Of a stretch of DNA of 64,000 nt, positions 44,678 through 54,861 are shown one piece after another; positions within the stretch are counted from its first letter, which is position 1, and the number at the start of each line of letters is the position of its first letter. Made by a program: the position numbers and the translations under genes. The stretch covers positions 62,001 through 126,000 of the forward strand of contig NZ_JAKRYL010000010.1 of assembly GCF_023555415.1 (NCBI RefSeq). The letters run 5' to 3'. The notes below the pieces were generated by a model. It did no database searches, had not been told where the DNA came from, and worked only from the letters and a program-made list of their open reading frames with translations. The DNA comes from Halalkalibacter alkaliphilus. Its GTDB lineage: Bacteria > Bacillota > Bacilli > Bacillales > Bacillaceae_D.

Positions 44678-45885
44678 ATGGAAAAGTATTAACGTTTCTT
44701 CTCATTTGTCTACTAATTTTACCTGGATGTTGGGATTTAACGGAAATTGAACAGATAAGCTTTGTTATAGGAACAGCTTTTGATCCCATGAATGATGAGG
44801 AAATTAGAGCAACGTATGAAGAGGAAACGGGCAGACCTCTACCTAAGGGGATGTTCCAAATGACGAATCAAATCGTCATTCCTGGACAAATTGAAGGCGG
44901 AGAAGAAGGCGGGAGTGCTTCAGAGGGACCGTTCTTTAATATTCGCACAACAGCAATGACTAGCTTTAAGACAAACCGAAATTTTACGACTAGAAGAAGT
45001 AGAACGATGAATTATGAACATTTAAAAACGCTGATTATTAATGAGGAGTTAGCTCGAGAAGGGATCATAGAACACCTTTTAGATTTGTTTATTCGAGACC
45101 ACGAAATGAGAAGGGACATTCTTATTCTTATTTCAAAAGGAAAAGGATCTGACATACTAGAAAAGAAACTACCTTTAGAAATGATGCCGGCAATGTCTAT
45201 TGAAATGATTAGCGAACATGCTCCGAGAGGACATAGCATTCCCCCACCAAAATACAGCGGTGAATTAATGAGTAATATTATTAGTGATCAAAGCTATATT
45301 ATTCCGCGGATTGTGAATACGGATGGAGAAGAATTTAAAGTAGCAGGTGCGGCTGTTTTTCTTGGAAAAGAAAATAAAATGGTTGGTTGGATGGGGGAGT
45401 ATGACGTTCAAGGGTATAGTTGGATAACTGGTACTGTGGAGAATGAGATAGTAGAAGCTTATTATGGACGTGAGCAGAAACCTTTTGTCTACGAAACTGA
45501 TTACACGGAAACAGAGGTTCATTATAAGAAGGAAAATGGAAAAGATATTTTTGATATAAAGATTAGGTCAGAGGGTTTTTTTGTGGAAAACTGGATTGCT
45601 GGCATCGAGCTTGACTCTCAAGAGACGATCTTAAAGCTTGAAGAAGAAGTTGCGAAAGAAATTGAACGACAAGGAAATAAAATTATTGGAAAAATGCAAG
45701 AGGAATTTTTCACTGATATTTTTCAGCTTCATGAACACGTAAAAACGAATAACTTTTCTTATTGGCAAGAGGTGAAAGGTCATTGGGACGGTGAAGGAGG
45801 AGCATTTTCTAATACGGAAATCAATGTAGAAGCAAAGGTGAAAATACGTCATCATATGACAACGGAGGAATTAGAAGAGGAATGA
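44674..45885 (+). CDS. spore germinant receptor C subunit lipoprotein (GerAC family)
   Basis: A 403-residue lipoprotein with a signal peptide ending in the lipobox LPGC at about residue 18, followed by WDLTEIEQ, the typical GerAC start. Domain III and the C-terminal helix-rich part are of normal length. It overlaps the B gene by 4 bases. In most operons C lies with A and B in the order A-B-C or A-C-B, while here it is between B and A. Confidence 0.9.
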   Translation: MNGKVLTFLLICLLILPGCWDLTEIEQISFVIGTAFDPMNDEEIRATYEEETGRPLPKGMFQMTNQIVIPGQIEGGEEGGSASEGPFFNIRTTAMTSFKTNRNFTTRRSRTMNYEHLKTLIINEELAREGIIEHLLDLFIRDHEMRRDILILISKGKGSDILEKKLPLEMMPAMSIEMISEHAPRGHSIPPPKYSGELMSNIISDQSYIIPRIVNTDGEEFKVAGAAVFLGKENKMVGWMGEYDVQGYSWITGTVENEIVEAYYGREQKPFVYETDYTETEVHYKKENGKDIFDIKIRSEGFFVENWIAGIELDSQETILKLEEEVAKEIERQGNKIIGKMQEEFFTDIFQLHEHVKTNNFSYWQEVKGHWDGEGGAFSNTEINVEAKVKIRHHMTTEELEEE

Positions 45886-45894
45886 GGTGAGGAT

Positions 45895-47424
45895 ATGTAT
45901 AGAAGGCTTTTAAAAAAGCTAAATGAACAGAAAGTACGGGAGACAGATGAATATACGATTGAAGTCTCTAAAGATATTGCTACAATGGTTGAATCGATCA
46001 ATAACATTGTTGGTGAAAGTGATGATATCGTTCAACGAAACTTTAAAGTGGGAGCTCATTTAAAAGCCAGTTTATTCTTTGTAGATGGTCTTGTCTTTGA
46101 CTCAGGAATTGAGGATCGAATTATTAAACCTCTCATTTATTTTGCTGAGACGAACAAAGAATTCACCGCGGAGCAGTTAGTAGAACACGTTTTGACAGAA
46201 GTCATCACATATATTGAAGTTGCTGAGACGGATACGTTTGATGAAGCGATTTTGTCTCTTATGTCAGGAGAAACACTACTTGTCATTGATGGAGTAGAAA
46301 AGTTTCTTATTTTTGATACGAGACAGTTTAATCAACGTGGGATTGAAGAACCTGAAAGTGAAGTAATCGTCCGCGGGCCACGTGATGGCTTTAATGAAGT
46401 TCTTCACACAAATGTCATGTTAATACGTAGACGATTACGAGACCCAAATCTGACTGTGCAATTTGGTCAGCTTGGGCGCCGGTCAAAAACGGATTTTGCG
46501 CTTGTTTACATAAAGGGGATAACTAATCAAGATCTAGTAGAGGAGGTGCGTTACCGACTTTCTTGTCTTGATATGGATATGATATCTGAGACAGGGGTTA
46601 TTGAGCAATATATTGAAGATAATGTTCTGTCTCCATTCCCGCAAGTATTACGAACGGAAAGACCAGATAAAACTATTAATGCGTTAACAAGTGGTAAAGT
46701 CATTGTTGTATTAGACGGAACCCCATTTGTACTTATGGCCCCTATAACCTTTAATGATTTAATGAAAGCAACCGAGGATAACTACGACCGTTGGCATATT
46801 AGTAGTTTCATTCGGTTACTACGCTATTTAGCAGCGTTTATGGCTGTGTTTTTGCCTGGGCTATATATTGCGATGGTTTCATATCATCAGGGTATGATTC
46901 CAACTGTTTTGGCCTTGTCCATCGCTGGTACTCGAGAAGGTGTGCCATTTCCTGGTTTCATTGAGGCATTTTTAATGGAAATCACTTTTGAACTGTTAAG
47001 AGAAGCGGGAATTCGCTTACCACGTCCAATTGGTCAAACAATTGGTATAGTTGGTGGGCTTGTTATTGGAGATGCTGCTGTACGTGCGGGGATTGTAAGT
47101 CCCGTTATGGTTATTGTTGTAGCTATTACGGCGATCGCATCTTTTGCCATTCCAGCTTACAACGTAAGTATTACTTTTCGACTGTTACGTTTTGGTGTGA
47201 TGATTTCTTCAGCTCTTTTCGGATTGTTTGGCATTGTTATCGTTTATATTTTAATAAATATTCATTTAGTCGGATTGAGAAGCTTTGGGAGTTACTATAC
47301 GTCTCCATTTGCACCGTATAAATTTGGTGAATGGTTAGATCTTATGATCCGTGCACCGCTTGTCCTTATGAAAAACCGCCCTTCAGAACCACGTATGCTT
47401 GATGAGAAGAGAAAAGACATCTAG
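45895..47424 (+). CDS. spore germinant receptor A subunit (GerAA family)
   Basis: A 509-residue protein with an N-terminal soluble domain (1-300) and five or six C-terminal transmembrane segments. VRGPRDGFNEVLHTNVMLIRRRLRDPNL and the PFPQVLRTERPDK segment are strongly conserved in GerAA/GerKA proteins. GAGGTGAGG precedes the ATG 9 bases after the C-subunit stop. It closes the D-B-C-A operon. These genes are expected to be expressed in the forespore under sigma-G; that promoter was not resolved here. Confidence 0.92.
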   Translation: MYRRLLKKLNEQKVRETDEYTIEVSKDIATMVESINNIVGESDDIVQRNFKVGAHLKASLFFVDGLVFDSGIEDRIIKPLIYFAETNKEFTAEQLVEHVLTEVITYIEVAETDTFDEAILSLMSGETLLVIDGVEKFLIFDTRQFNQRGIEEPESEVIVRGPRDGFNEVLHTNVMLIRRRLRDPNLTVQFGQLGRRSKTDFALVYIKGITNQDLVEEVRYRLSCLDMDMISETGVIEQYIEDNVLSPFPQVLRTERPDKTINALTSGKVIVVLDGTPFVLMAPITFNDLMKATEDNYDRWHISSFIRLLRYLAAFMAVFLPGLYIAMVSYHQGMIPTVLALSIAGTREGVPFPGFIEAFLMEITFELLREAGIRLPRPIGQTIGIVGGLVIGDAAVRAGIVSPVMVIVVAITAIASFAIPAYNVSITFRLLRFGVMISSALFGLFGIVIVYILINIHLVGLRSFGSYYTSPFAPYKFGEWLDLMIRAPLVLMKNRPSEPRMLDEKRKDI

Positions 47425-47495
47425 TTTAAGAATTTTGAATAAATATTTAATAAAGTCAAACAAACGTTTAATTAACTTGTATGGAGGTGTTTCTT

Positions 47496-48485
47496 ATGGA
47501 TCAAATGCTTGATATTGCCTATTCTAATTTGTTGTCACCAATGATTTTATTTTTTCTCATTGGAATTATTGCTGTTGTTGTTAACTCTGACTTAAAGGTA
47601 CCAACAGCGTTTTATACGGGGTATACAATGATTATCTTATTTACAATTGGGATTAAAGGAGGCGTAGAGCTACGGCATGTTTCTTTAATGGAAATGATTC
47701 CAACCATTATTGCAGCGGTGATATTAAGTATTATCATGCTATATATTACGTACTTTTTCGTACATAAACTTTTTTCCTACTCTGTATTAGAGTCATGGGC
47801 TGTATCAGCACATTACGGTTCAGTTAGTGCTGTTACATTTATTGCGGGGTTAGCTTTTTTAGATAAGATGGGGATCTTCTATGAAGCTTATATGTCAGCT
47901 ATTTTAGTTATTATGGAAGGCCCAGCTATTATTTTGGCTATTATAATGTACAAGCTCTATTTGCAAAGACAAGGCACAGAGGAAACGAATCCGAATGCGA
48001 GTATCAAACATGTCGTAAAAGAAGCCTTCTTTGGAAAAAGTATTTTCTTGCTTCTGGGTGGTATTTTTATTGGTTTTGTCGCTCATGAAGATGGACTCCT
48101 GCTAATCAAACCGCTATTTGGAGATCTATTTTATGGTATTCTATGTATTTTCTTATTACATATGGGGATGATTGCTACACAAAGTATTAAGCAAATGAAA
48201 AATATAAGAATTGTCTCTTTTTTGTTTGCATTTATTTTACCGGTTATTGGAGGGACGATAGGGATTCTGACAGGACAAGTGATTGGACTATCAATGGGAG
48301 GAGCTTTCATTTTAGCGGTCTTAACAGGAAGCGCCTCCTATATCGCGGCACCTGCAGCGATAGCACAAGCGATTCCAGAGGCCAATTCCGGTATTTACTT
48401 AGGGTCAGCGCTAGGTTTAACATTGCCATTTAATTTAGTTTTTGGAATACCTTATTTTTATTGGGTTGCAACACTTTTATATTAA
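47496..48485 (+). CDS. SbtA-like sodium-dependent bicarbonate transporter family protein
   Basis: A 329-residue membrane protein with about ten predicted helices in two inverted halves. AHYGSVSAVTF near residue 105 and GSASYIAAPAA near 285 match the SbtA/DUF897 family, whose cyanobacterial members import bicarbonate with sodium. The ATG at 47496 follows GGAGGTG; an in-frame ATG at 47481 would include that site. No SbtB regulator is adjacent. A bicarbonate or other anion substrate is inferred from family only. The next gene starts 22 bases after its stop. Confidence 0.78.
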   Translation: MDQMLDIAYSNLLSPMILFFLIGIIAVVVNSDLKVPTAFYTGYTMIILFTIGIKGGVELRHVSLMEMIPTIIAAVILSIIMLYITYFFVHKLFSYSVLESWAVSAHYGSVSAVTFIAGLAFLDKMGIFYEAYMSAILVIMEGPAIILAIIMYKLYLQRQGTEETNPNASIKHVVKEAFFGKSIFLLLGGIFIGFVAHEDGLLLIKPLFGDLFYGILCIFLLHMGMIATQSIKQMKNIRIVSFLFAFILPVIGGTIGILTGQVIGLSMGGAFILAVLTGSASYIAAPAAIAQAIPEANSGIYLGSALGLTLPFNLVFGIPYFYWVATLLY

Positions 48486-48507
48486 GTCAGAAGAAAGGGG
48501 ATATCAT

Positions 48508-49317
48508 ATGCCGGAGTTGCCAGAAATGGAAACATACAAACGCCTTCTAAGTGAACAGGTGGCTGGTCAAACAGTTACGACTGTTGAAGTAACCAGGGAA
48601 AAAACGATCAATATTCCTGTAGAACAGTTTATAAGAGAGATACAAAACAAAACTGTAATTGCCATTGAAAGGCGTGCGAAGTTTCTTATATTCAAACTTG
48701 ATTCGGGAAAAAGCTTGTTGCTGCATCTTATGCTTGGTGGATTAATGTACGTTGGAGGAAAGGGCGATGATTTAGAGCGAACGAAACAGGTGACCCTTTC
48801 CTTTGGTGAGAAGAAGTTGTATTTTATTGGGTTGCGTCTTGGTTACTTGCATTTGCTTACAGCTGAGCAGCTTGAAGAAACGCTTAGCGATTTAGGGCCC
48901 GAGCCCATAGATCCTTCTTTTACGTTAGAAACATTTCTAGAGCTAATGAAAAAGAAAAGAGGCGCATTGAAGACATCATTAGTAAACCAAAAGTTCATAG
49001 CAGGTATTGGCAACCTTTACTCAGACGAAATATGCTATCATGCTCAATTACTGCCAAAAAGGCAAGCAAACGATTTAACAGAAGAGGATCAAATAAAACT
49101 TTATCATAGCATCCAAGCGGTATTAAAAAGAGGGATTCAATTTGGTGGATATATGGATGTTCCGGTATGTAAGGAAGACCAATTGACAGGAGGTTATAAT
49201 GAGCATTGTTATGTTTATGACCTTGAAGGGCAACCGTGCAAACGTTGTGGAAAGTCCATTATTAAGGATGAAATCTCTTCTAGAAAGACATTTTACTGTG
49301 ATTGGTGTCAAAGGTAA
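48508..49317 (+). CDS. Fpg/Nei-family DNA glycosylase
   Basis: A 269-residue base-excision repair enzyme. The N-terminal PELPEME places Pro and Glu as catalytic residues (lyase proline after Met removal), and the helix-two-turn-helix has GIGNLYSDEICY. The C-terminal zinc finger has CKRC and CDWC pairs. AAAGGGGATATC precedes the ATG, and the frame upstream is inside the transporter gene. PELPEME differs from the PELPEVE of typical MutM, so it may be a paralog. It is not next to polA here, unlike the main mutM in many Firmicutes. Confidence 0.85.
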   Translation: MPELPEMETYKRLLSEQVAGQTVTTVEVTREKTINIPVEQFIREIQNKTVIAIERRAKFLIFKLDSGKSLLLHLMLGGLMYVGGKGDDLERTKQVTLSFGEKKLYFIGLRLGYLHLLTAEQLEETLSDLGPEPIDPSFTLETFLELMKKKRGALKTSLVNQKFIAGIGNLYSDEICYHAQLLPKRQANDLTEEDQIKLYHSIQAVLKRGIQFGGYMDVPVCKEDQLTGGYNEHCYVYDLEGQPCKRCGKSIIKDEISSRKTFYCDWCQR

Positions 49318-49328
49318 TGGAATAAGCA

Positions 49329-49369
49329 AAAACATGCTCAAAGCTAATGATAAGTTATGAGCATGTTTT
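49329..49369. terminator. bidirectional terminator fpg/hemAT
   Basis: AAAACATGCTCA (49329-49340) pairs perfectly with TGAGCATGTTTT (49358-49369). It lies between convergent genes and has A- and T-runs on the outer sides. Confidence 0.75.
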
Positions 49370-49374
49370 ACGAT

Positions 49375-50706
49375 TTACAAAGATGTTGTGATGTTTGTTA
49401 AGTTGTCAGAAGAGGCAGCAACATGTTCTGCTGCTTGATTAATTTCCGAGAATATTTCTGTTAAGTTCTTCATTTCACCTGCAATCATCATGTTTTGTTT
49501 TTTCATTTGTTCCATTGAGGTAAGGATTTCATCAAAAAATTGATTTGTTTGGCTTGATTCATTTGTTCCACTTTCAATATATTTATTGTTTTGTATGATA
49601 GATTCAGACATGGTAGCTGTAGAGCGATTGATCTCATTAACTAAATTTGATACTTCAGAAACGGTCGCTTTCGTATTTTCAGCCAGTTTTCGAACTTCAC
49701 CAGCTACAACAGCAAATCCTTTTCCTTGTTCACCGGCACGTGCAGCTTCAATAGAAGCATTTAAAGCCAGTAAATTTGTCTGATCAGCAATTGATGTAAC
49801 AATTTGTGAAATTTGATCAATTTTCTTTGATGTTATGACCAATTGTTCCATCTCACTTGAGATTTTCTTCATGTTTGTATGTGTGTCTACCATAATTTGT
49901 TCAAGACTGATTAGACGTTGTTTCCCATCTTTTGATTTTGCCTCGGTTTGAATTGCGATATCAGAGCTTGAAGCTGTTAGTTTAGTTATTTCTTCTGTTT
50001 TATGAGACACATCTTGCAAGGAAGAGCTTGTTTCCTCACTTACAGCAGCCAATTCCTCTGCATTTTTGCTTACTTCTATTTTTAATAAATTTTTTTGGTC
50101 CTCTGCTTCTTGTCGAATTCGTTCTGACTCTAACTCATACGCTTCTAGAACCAACTGTTGTTCGAGATTTAAGATTTTTGTAACAGCAGATGAAGCCCTT
50201 TTAAATTCCTCTTTACTATATGTATATTGATCAACAATATCAAGGATTGATAACAACAGGTCTTGAAAAGCGCACATATACCATTTGGGTTGTAGACCAA
50301 TCCGTACATGAACATGAGCGATCGTATTTCTTTTTTTAATAAAATGCTCGTTAATTTGTCCGCTGAACATTTCAAAAATATGAGTGAAAAGGGTATTCCT
50401 CAAACGATCAACTGTACTATTGTGACTGATGATGTCGGTTAAAGATGGTTCTTTTGCAAGATTTTCATAAAAGCGACGAACGATTACATCTAGATGGTTT
50501 TTTATAACAGGCTGAAAAGCACGAATGATTAAAAGGTCTTCCGTTTTTAACTCAATTAATTCTATTTGTTTATGAATTGAACTTGATTTTGAAACATCTA
50601 TAAATACATTGTTTGTCTGATTAGCGATATTCGACATAATGCTGCCATTCATAGTATCTTTGTTATTTCTTGAGAAGAGTTTTAGCATGTTCTTCACTTC
50701 TTTCAT
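49375..50706 (-). CDS. hemAT: heme-based globin-coupled aerotaxis transducer (HemAT-like)
   Basis: A 443-residue soluble chemoreceptor. Residues 45-190 form a protoglobin-like sensor with the proximal-histidine segment [15 protein letters not shown] (129-143). Residues 215-440 form the coiled-coil methyl-accepting signaling domain with the hairpin tip [20 protein letters not shown] and [16 protein letters not shown]. There are no transmembrane segments, as in B. subtilis HemAT, an oxygen sensor for CheA-mediated aerotaxis. Start codons at 50706 and 50688 are both possible, as no strong ribosome site is visible. It is transcribed alone. Confidence 0.9.
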   Translation of the reverse strand: MKEVKNMLKLFSRNNKDTMNGSIMSNIANQTNNVFIDVSKSSSIHKQIELIELKTEDLLIIRAFQPVIKNHLDVIVRRFYENLAKEPSLTDIISHNSTVDRLRNTLFTHIFEMFSGQINEHFIKKRNTIAHVHVRIGLQPKWYMCAFQDLLLSILDIVDQYTYSKEEFKRASSAVTKILNLEQQLVLEAYELESERIRQEAEDQKNLLKIEVSKNAEELAAVSEETSSSLQDVSHKTEEITKLTASSSDIAIQTEAKSKDGKQRLISLEQIMVDTHTNMKKISSEMEQLVITSKKIDQISQIVTSIADQTNLLALNASIEAARAGEQGKGFAVVAGEVRKLAENTKATVSEVSNLVNEINRSTATMSESIIQNNKYIESGTNESSQTNQFFDEILTSMEQMKKQNMMIAGEMKNLTEIFSEINQAAEHVAASSDNLTNITTSL

Positions 50707-51156
50707 AATTGTTTTGATAATCTATTAAATATTGTTCAATGATTTCATTTGGTAGAGGATTGGTCTTTAATCCTATTTGTAGAGGCGTTATCCAAAGCAT
50801 ATTTAATATCTATTAATTCTTTAGAAGTTCTTGAGTACTTTGAAAACTTTTCGTTATAATCTCTCAATAGTAAAAACCTCACTTCTATGATGTAAGCAGG
50901 ATTAACTAGTAACCATTAATAGTAATACCTAATTATTACATATGTAGTTCTTTGGTCGCTACTCTTTTTCACATATTTCCATTTTAAAATATTTTAACTG
51001 TGCAAATAGTGAAAACTAAATGTGGTTTCAAGGGGGCTATGTTTCAATTTTTCTCGTGAAATAATCTAACCAATTAGCTGTTTATAATGGAAATATCATA
51101 CAAAATAGATACACAACTGTATGCTGCCTGTTAATTATAGAAAGAGGTGTCTAGAC
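50707..51156. other. 450-base divergent spacer between hemAT and puc genes
   Basis: The spacer is AT-rich with no convincing gene. It holds a PucR-like core at 51067-51073. A 45-codon minus-strand frame overlapping the hemAT start was considered and rejected. Confidence 0.4.
51067..51073 (-). promoter_or_regulatory. candidate PucR-box core upstream of pucC
   Basis: On the minus strand TTGGTTA matches the core of the B. subtilis PucR box (WWWCNTTGGTTAA), though flanking bases agree poorly. It lies 84 bases before pucC. Confidence 0.35.
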
Positions 51157-52065
51157 ATGATTGAAACTAAAAAAATCTGGAGACCAAACAATGTGAAAGA
51201 CGCATGGGAGATTCAAACTAATCTAAAACCAAGTGAGTATTGTTATGTGTCTGGAGGAACGTGGCTTAGGACACAGTGGGAAGCAGATCTTAAGGAAATG
51301 CCTTCGAATTTGATCAGCTTAGAGCAAATACATGAAATGAAAGAAGTAAAAGAGATACTTTTTTTGGGGAAAAGAGAAATTGTCATTGGTTCACAGGTGA
51401 ATTTAGCAGCTTGTATCAAAAATCCTCTTCTTATTAAGTGTCTTTCTCCTCTTGTGAAAGCTTGTCGTAACATTGCAGCTCCATCTATTCGAAATGTAGC
51501 AACAATTGGTGGCAATATCTATACGGCTGCGGGAGATACCATACCTGCATTTTTAATCCACAATGCAAAGATGCGTTGGTTTAATGGGAAAGAGATGGAG
51601 ACGGAGCTAATGGAAGAGTGGTTGATTGGGTTACAGGCAAACGAAATGAAAAGAGATCAACGTATTCTAGTTGATATTTCCGTAGAGATTGATGAACGAT
51701 CCAACGAAGATTTTTCTTTTTTTCAAAAAGTAGGAAGACGAGAAACGTTTACAGCTTCTCTTGTCACAGTGGCCGGTAAAGGAAAGATCAGCAGTGAAGG
51801 GACATTTCAAGAGGTTTCATTAGCCGCTGGTGGTGGTCCTATTCCATTTAGGCTCCCACATACGGAGAGTGAACTTCAGAATACAGAGGGATCTGAGGAT
51901 CTATTTAAAACGATCTTTCCAGTGATTACGAAAGAATTTAATGCAACATCAGATCCTTTTGCATCGAGTGATTACAAAAAAACAACGGTTGCAAATCTTA
52001 TTATTAGCGAATTGTTTGAACAATGGGATGGAAATGGAGGTGTTTCGATTGTGGCTGGATCGTAG
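51157..52065 (+). CDS. pucC: xanthine dehydrogenase FAD-binding subunit
   Basis: A 302-residue FAD subunit of the molybdenum hydroxylase that oxidises hypoxanthine and xanthine to urate. RNIAAPSIRNVATIGGNIYTAAGDTIP (about 104-131) is the FAD-binding signature. The ATG at 51157 follows AAAGAGGTG (51141-51149) by 7 bases; an in-frame ATG 36 bases upstream lacks a site. It is first in pucC-D-E-A-B, an order changed from the A-B-C-D-E of B. subtilis. It overlaps the next gene by about 17 bases. Confidence 0.88.
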   Translation: MIETKKIWRPNNVKDAWEIQTNLKPSEYCYVSGGTWLRTQWEADLKEMPSNLISLEQIHEMKEVKEILFLGKREIVIGSQVNLAACIKNPLLIKCLSPLVKACRNIAAPSIRNVATIGGNIYTAAGDTIPAFLIHNAKMRWFNGKEMETELMEEWLIGLQANEMKRDQRILVDISVEIDERSNEDFSFFQKVGRRETFTASLVTVAGKGKISSEGTFQEVSLAAGGGPIPFRLPHTESELQNTEGSEDLFKTIFPVITKEFNATSDPFASSDYKKTTVANLIISELFEQWDGNGGVSIVAGS

Positions 52066-54346
52066 GTCGAGTGGTGAAAAGTGGAAAGTAAGACCAGATG
52101 GAGAAGAGAAAGTTAAAGGAAAACTGCGGTATTTAACCGATATGACGTTTCCGGATATGCTCTATGGAAGAGTGTTAAGAAGTACAATTCCGCATGCACG
52201 AATTCTTTCAATCGATACATCTGTCGCTCTTGAATATCCTGGTGTTATTGCTGTATTAACTCACCGTGATATTCCAGGTTTAAATGGATTTGGAATCAGT
52301 ACGCCAGATCAGCCAGTATTTTGTGAAGACCTTGTTCGTTTTGAAGGAGACGCCATCGCAGCTGTAGCAGCGATGACAGAAGAAATAGCAGAAAAGGCTT
52401 TATCCCTTATTAAAGTTGATTATGAACCAATTCAAACATTAGACACTCCAGAACATGCACTTCAACCTACAGCTCCTAAATTGCACAAAGACGGCAATAT
52501 TCTACATCAAACGGACTATCAGAAAGGCGACATAAATAAAGGGTTAAAGCAATGTACTTATGTGATTGAAGAGACCTATATAACTCCAAGGCAAATGCAT
52601 ACGTACTTAGAAACAGAGGGTGGTATTTTTGTTCCAAGTCAGGAGGGAAGGTTAACAGTTTACGCTCCAACGCAACATGGGTACAAAGACAGAATGCAGC
52701 TTGCGAGAATATTAGCTTGTGAGGAAGAGCAGATTCGTGTGATTTCAAGCCCTATAGGAGGATCATTTGGAGGAAAAGATGAATTGAATGTACAACCGTA
52801 TGGGGCATTGCTCGCTCTTTATTGTCATCAGCCAGTTAAGATTCATTATTCAAGATGGGAATCTGTAAAAGCTGGGTTAAAAAGGCACCCAATGGAAATC
52901 ACAATGAAAACGGGAGTGAACGCAGATGGAGAAATACTCGCCCATCAAGTTCAAATTCTCTCTGATACGGGGGCTTACTCTACATTAGGAGGTCCTGTTC
53001 TGAACTTTGCTACTGAACATGCAGTAGGTCCTTATCAAATTCCTCATGTAGATGTAAAGGGTAAGGCTGTTTATACGAATAACGGAATATCGGGAGAGTT
53101 TCGTGGATTTGGTGGAAATCAAGTTATCTTTGCTCTAGAAGGTCAGCTTGATCGATTGGCAGAGAAATTGAAGATAGACCCTTGGGAATTACGAAAAAGG
53201 AACTTAAGAAAGCTGAATGATCTCGGTCCAATGGGACAGCGGGTTGTACCGACAAATGGACCAGAACAAGTTTGGGAAGCTGTTAAACACTCACCTCTTT
53301 TTGAAAAAAAGAAGACACAATCGAATGTTTCAAAGCCTTGGATAAAACGCGGCATAGGAGCGGCATTAGCTATGCATGGTTCAGGGTTAGGATACGGAAT
53401 TCCTGATCACGCAGGCGGACTTATCCGATTAAATAAGGAAGGGAAGATTGAGGTTGCTTTCGGTCATGAGGAGTTTGGGCAAGGTTTATTAGGAACATTG
53501 GAAATCTTGTTACAAGATCATTTTTGTTGCAATAAGGATGATTTCAATATTGTGATTGGAGATACAGATCTTGTTCCACCAAGTGGGTCATCGACAGCTT
53601 CGAGAACTACCAATATGGTTTGGCAAGCTTTGAACCGTCTAAAAGGTCCTTTTTTAGAAGCTTTGTTTACAAAGGTGAACGAATTAACAGGGTGCCCTGT
53701 GGAAACATTGAAAACAGGTCCAGGGGGTATTTGGGCAAAAATTAATGAAGAAGAAGAAGAGCTAGTCATTACTTATAGTGAACTAGGTAAAAATGGAGTC
53801 GCTGAACTAGAATGTTCAACTGATTTTCACTTTCCTGTTACACCGGATCCATTCATGGGCGGGCACTATCTTTATACGAGTACGTCTGTTATTGCGGAGG
53901 TTGAAGTAAATCTACTAACGGGAACGGTTAAAGTAATTAGGATGGATCACGCTGTTGCGGCTGGACCGGTAATTAATCCTATGGGGTATGTAGGACAGAT
54001 TGAGGGCGGTAGCGTGATGGCACTTGGGTTTACTCTATCGGAGGATGCTGTAATGAATGATGGTAAATACGTGACGCAGAACTTAGATACGTATTTAGTT
54101 CCAACAATCTTTGACGTACCAGAAGAACAGCATGTTCATGCAATTGAAGAGTTACCCGATGGAGATTCTTATGGCCCTCGAGGTGTAGGTGAGGTTGGTT
54201 CAGTTGCTTTAGCTCCTGCTATTGTTGCAGCAATAAAAGAGGCAACAGGTATTTGGGTAACCAAACTACCAGTTAATCGGGAGCAGCTACAACAAACACC
54301 TTTTCTAACCAGGCGGAAAGAGGGAGTAGAGGAGGGAACAAAATGA
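52049..54346 (+). CDS. pucD: xanthine dehydrogenase molybdenum-binding subunit
   Basis: A 765-residue molybdopterin subunit. GGSFGGKDE, GEFRGFGGNQ and the C-terminal RGVGEVG with the catalytic glutamate are present. The TTG at 52049 is inferred as start, as GGAGGTG (52036-52042) lies 6 bases before it and it leads into WLDRRSSGEKWKVRPDGEEKV; the frame is open further upstream, inside pucC. Length is close to the B. subtilis PucD. It overlaps pucC and pucE at both ends, so the subunits are translationally coupled. Confidence 0.88.
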   Translation: MWLDRRSSGEKWKVRPDGEEKVKGKLRYLTDMTFPDMLYGRVLRSTIPHARILSIDTSVALEYPGVIAVLTHRDIPGLNGFGISTPDQPVFCEDLVRFEGDAIAAVAAMTEEIAEKALSLIKVDYEPIQTLDTPEHALQPTAPKLHKDGNILHQTDYQKGDINKGLKQCTYVIEETYITPRQMHTYLETEGGIFVPSQEGRLTVYAPTQHGYKDRMQLARILACEEEQIRVISSPIGGSFGGKDELNVQPYGALLALYCHQPVKIHYSRWESVKAGLKRHPMEITMKTGVNADGEILAHQVQILSDTGAYSTLGGPVLNFATEHAVGPYQIPHVDVKGKAVYTNNGISGEFRGFGGNQVIFALEGQLDRLAEKLKIDPWELRKRNLRKLNDLGPMGQRVVPTNGPEQVWEAVKHSPLFEKKKTQSNVSKPWIKRGIGAALAMHGSGLGYGIPDHAGGLIRLNKEGKIEVAFGHEEFGQGLLGTLEILLQDHFCCNKDDFNIVIGDTDLVPPSGSSTASRTTNMVWQALNRLKGPFLEALFTKVNELTGCPVETLKTGPGGIWAKINEEEEELVITYSELGKNGVAELECSTDFHFPVTPDPFMGGHYLYTSTSVIAEVEVNLLTGTVKVIRMDHAVAAGPVINPMGYVGQIEGGSVMALGFTLSEDAVMNDGKYVTQNLDTYLVPTIFDVPEEQHVHAIEELPDGDSYGPRGVGEVGSVALAPAIVAAIKEATGIWVTKLPVNREQLQQTPFLTRRKEGVEEGTK

Positions 54347-54840
54347 GTCAAAAGGGGAGCCGGGTTAGAGTTGAGAAAGAAACGGAGTATTTACTATCTT
54401 TTGAACTAAATGGGGAGTCAGTAGAAATTCCAGTTGATCCCTCTCGTCGCTTGGTAGATATTATCAGGACAGATCTAGATTTAACAGGGACAAAGATTTC
54501 TTGTGAGATTGGTAGATGTGGTGCGTGTATGGTTCTCGTTGATGGAAAGCAACAAAATTCATGTTTAACGATGGCTTACCAGTGTGAAGGCAAGAAGATA
54601 CAGACAATTGAAGGTATTAGCACAGATAGAATGGATCCTGTTCAACAAGCCTTTTTAGAAGAAGGTGGATTTCAATGTGGCTATTGTACTCCAGGAATGA
54701 TAGTTTCATTGAAAGCTTTATTAAAGGAAAGTTCGAAAGCGACAATGGAAGACTTAAAAGAAGGATTATCAGGAAACCTTTGTCGATGTACAGGGTACGG
54801 AGGTATTTACAGAGTGTTACGAAGATTAACAGATAAATAA
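54343..54840 (+). CDS. pucE: xanthine dehydrogenase iron-sulfur subunit
   Basis: A 165-residue electron-transfer subunit with two [2Fe-2S] clusters. The N-terminal plant-ferredoxin cluster has CEIGRCGAC then C near residue 77, and the C-terminal cluster has CGYC and CRC. The ATG overlaps the pucD stop (AAATGA). The N-terminal 15 residues are a polar extension. Together with PucC and PucD it makes the complete dehydrogenase. Confidence 0.92.
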   Translation: MSQKGSRVRVEKETEYLLSFELNGESVEIPVDPSRRLVDIIRTDLDLTGTKISCEIGRCGACMVLVDGKQQNSCLTMAYQCEGKKIQTIEGISTDRMDPVQQAFLEEGGFQCGYCTPGMIVSLKALLKESSKATMEDLKEGLSGNLCRCTGYGGIYRVLRRLTDK

Positions 54841-54861
54841 TAAAACAAGTGGGTGTTTGTA

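Noticed and set aside
50663-50800. Minus-strand 45-codon frame overlapping the hemAT start
   Set aside because: No ribosome site precedes it and it overlaps hemAT; helical-looking composition alone is not enough.
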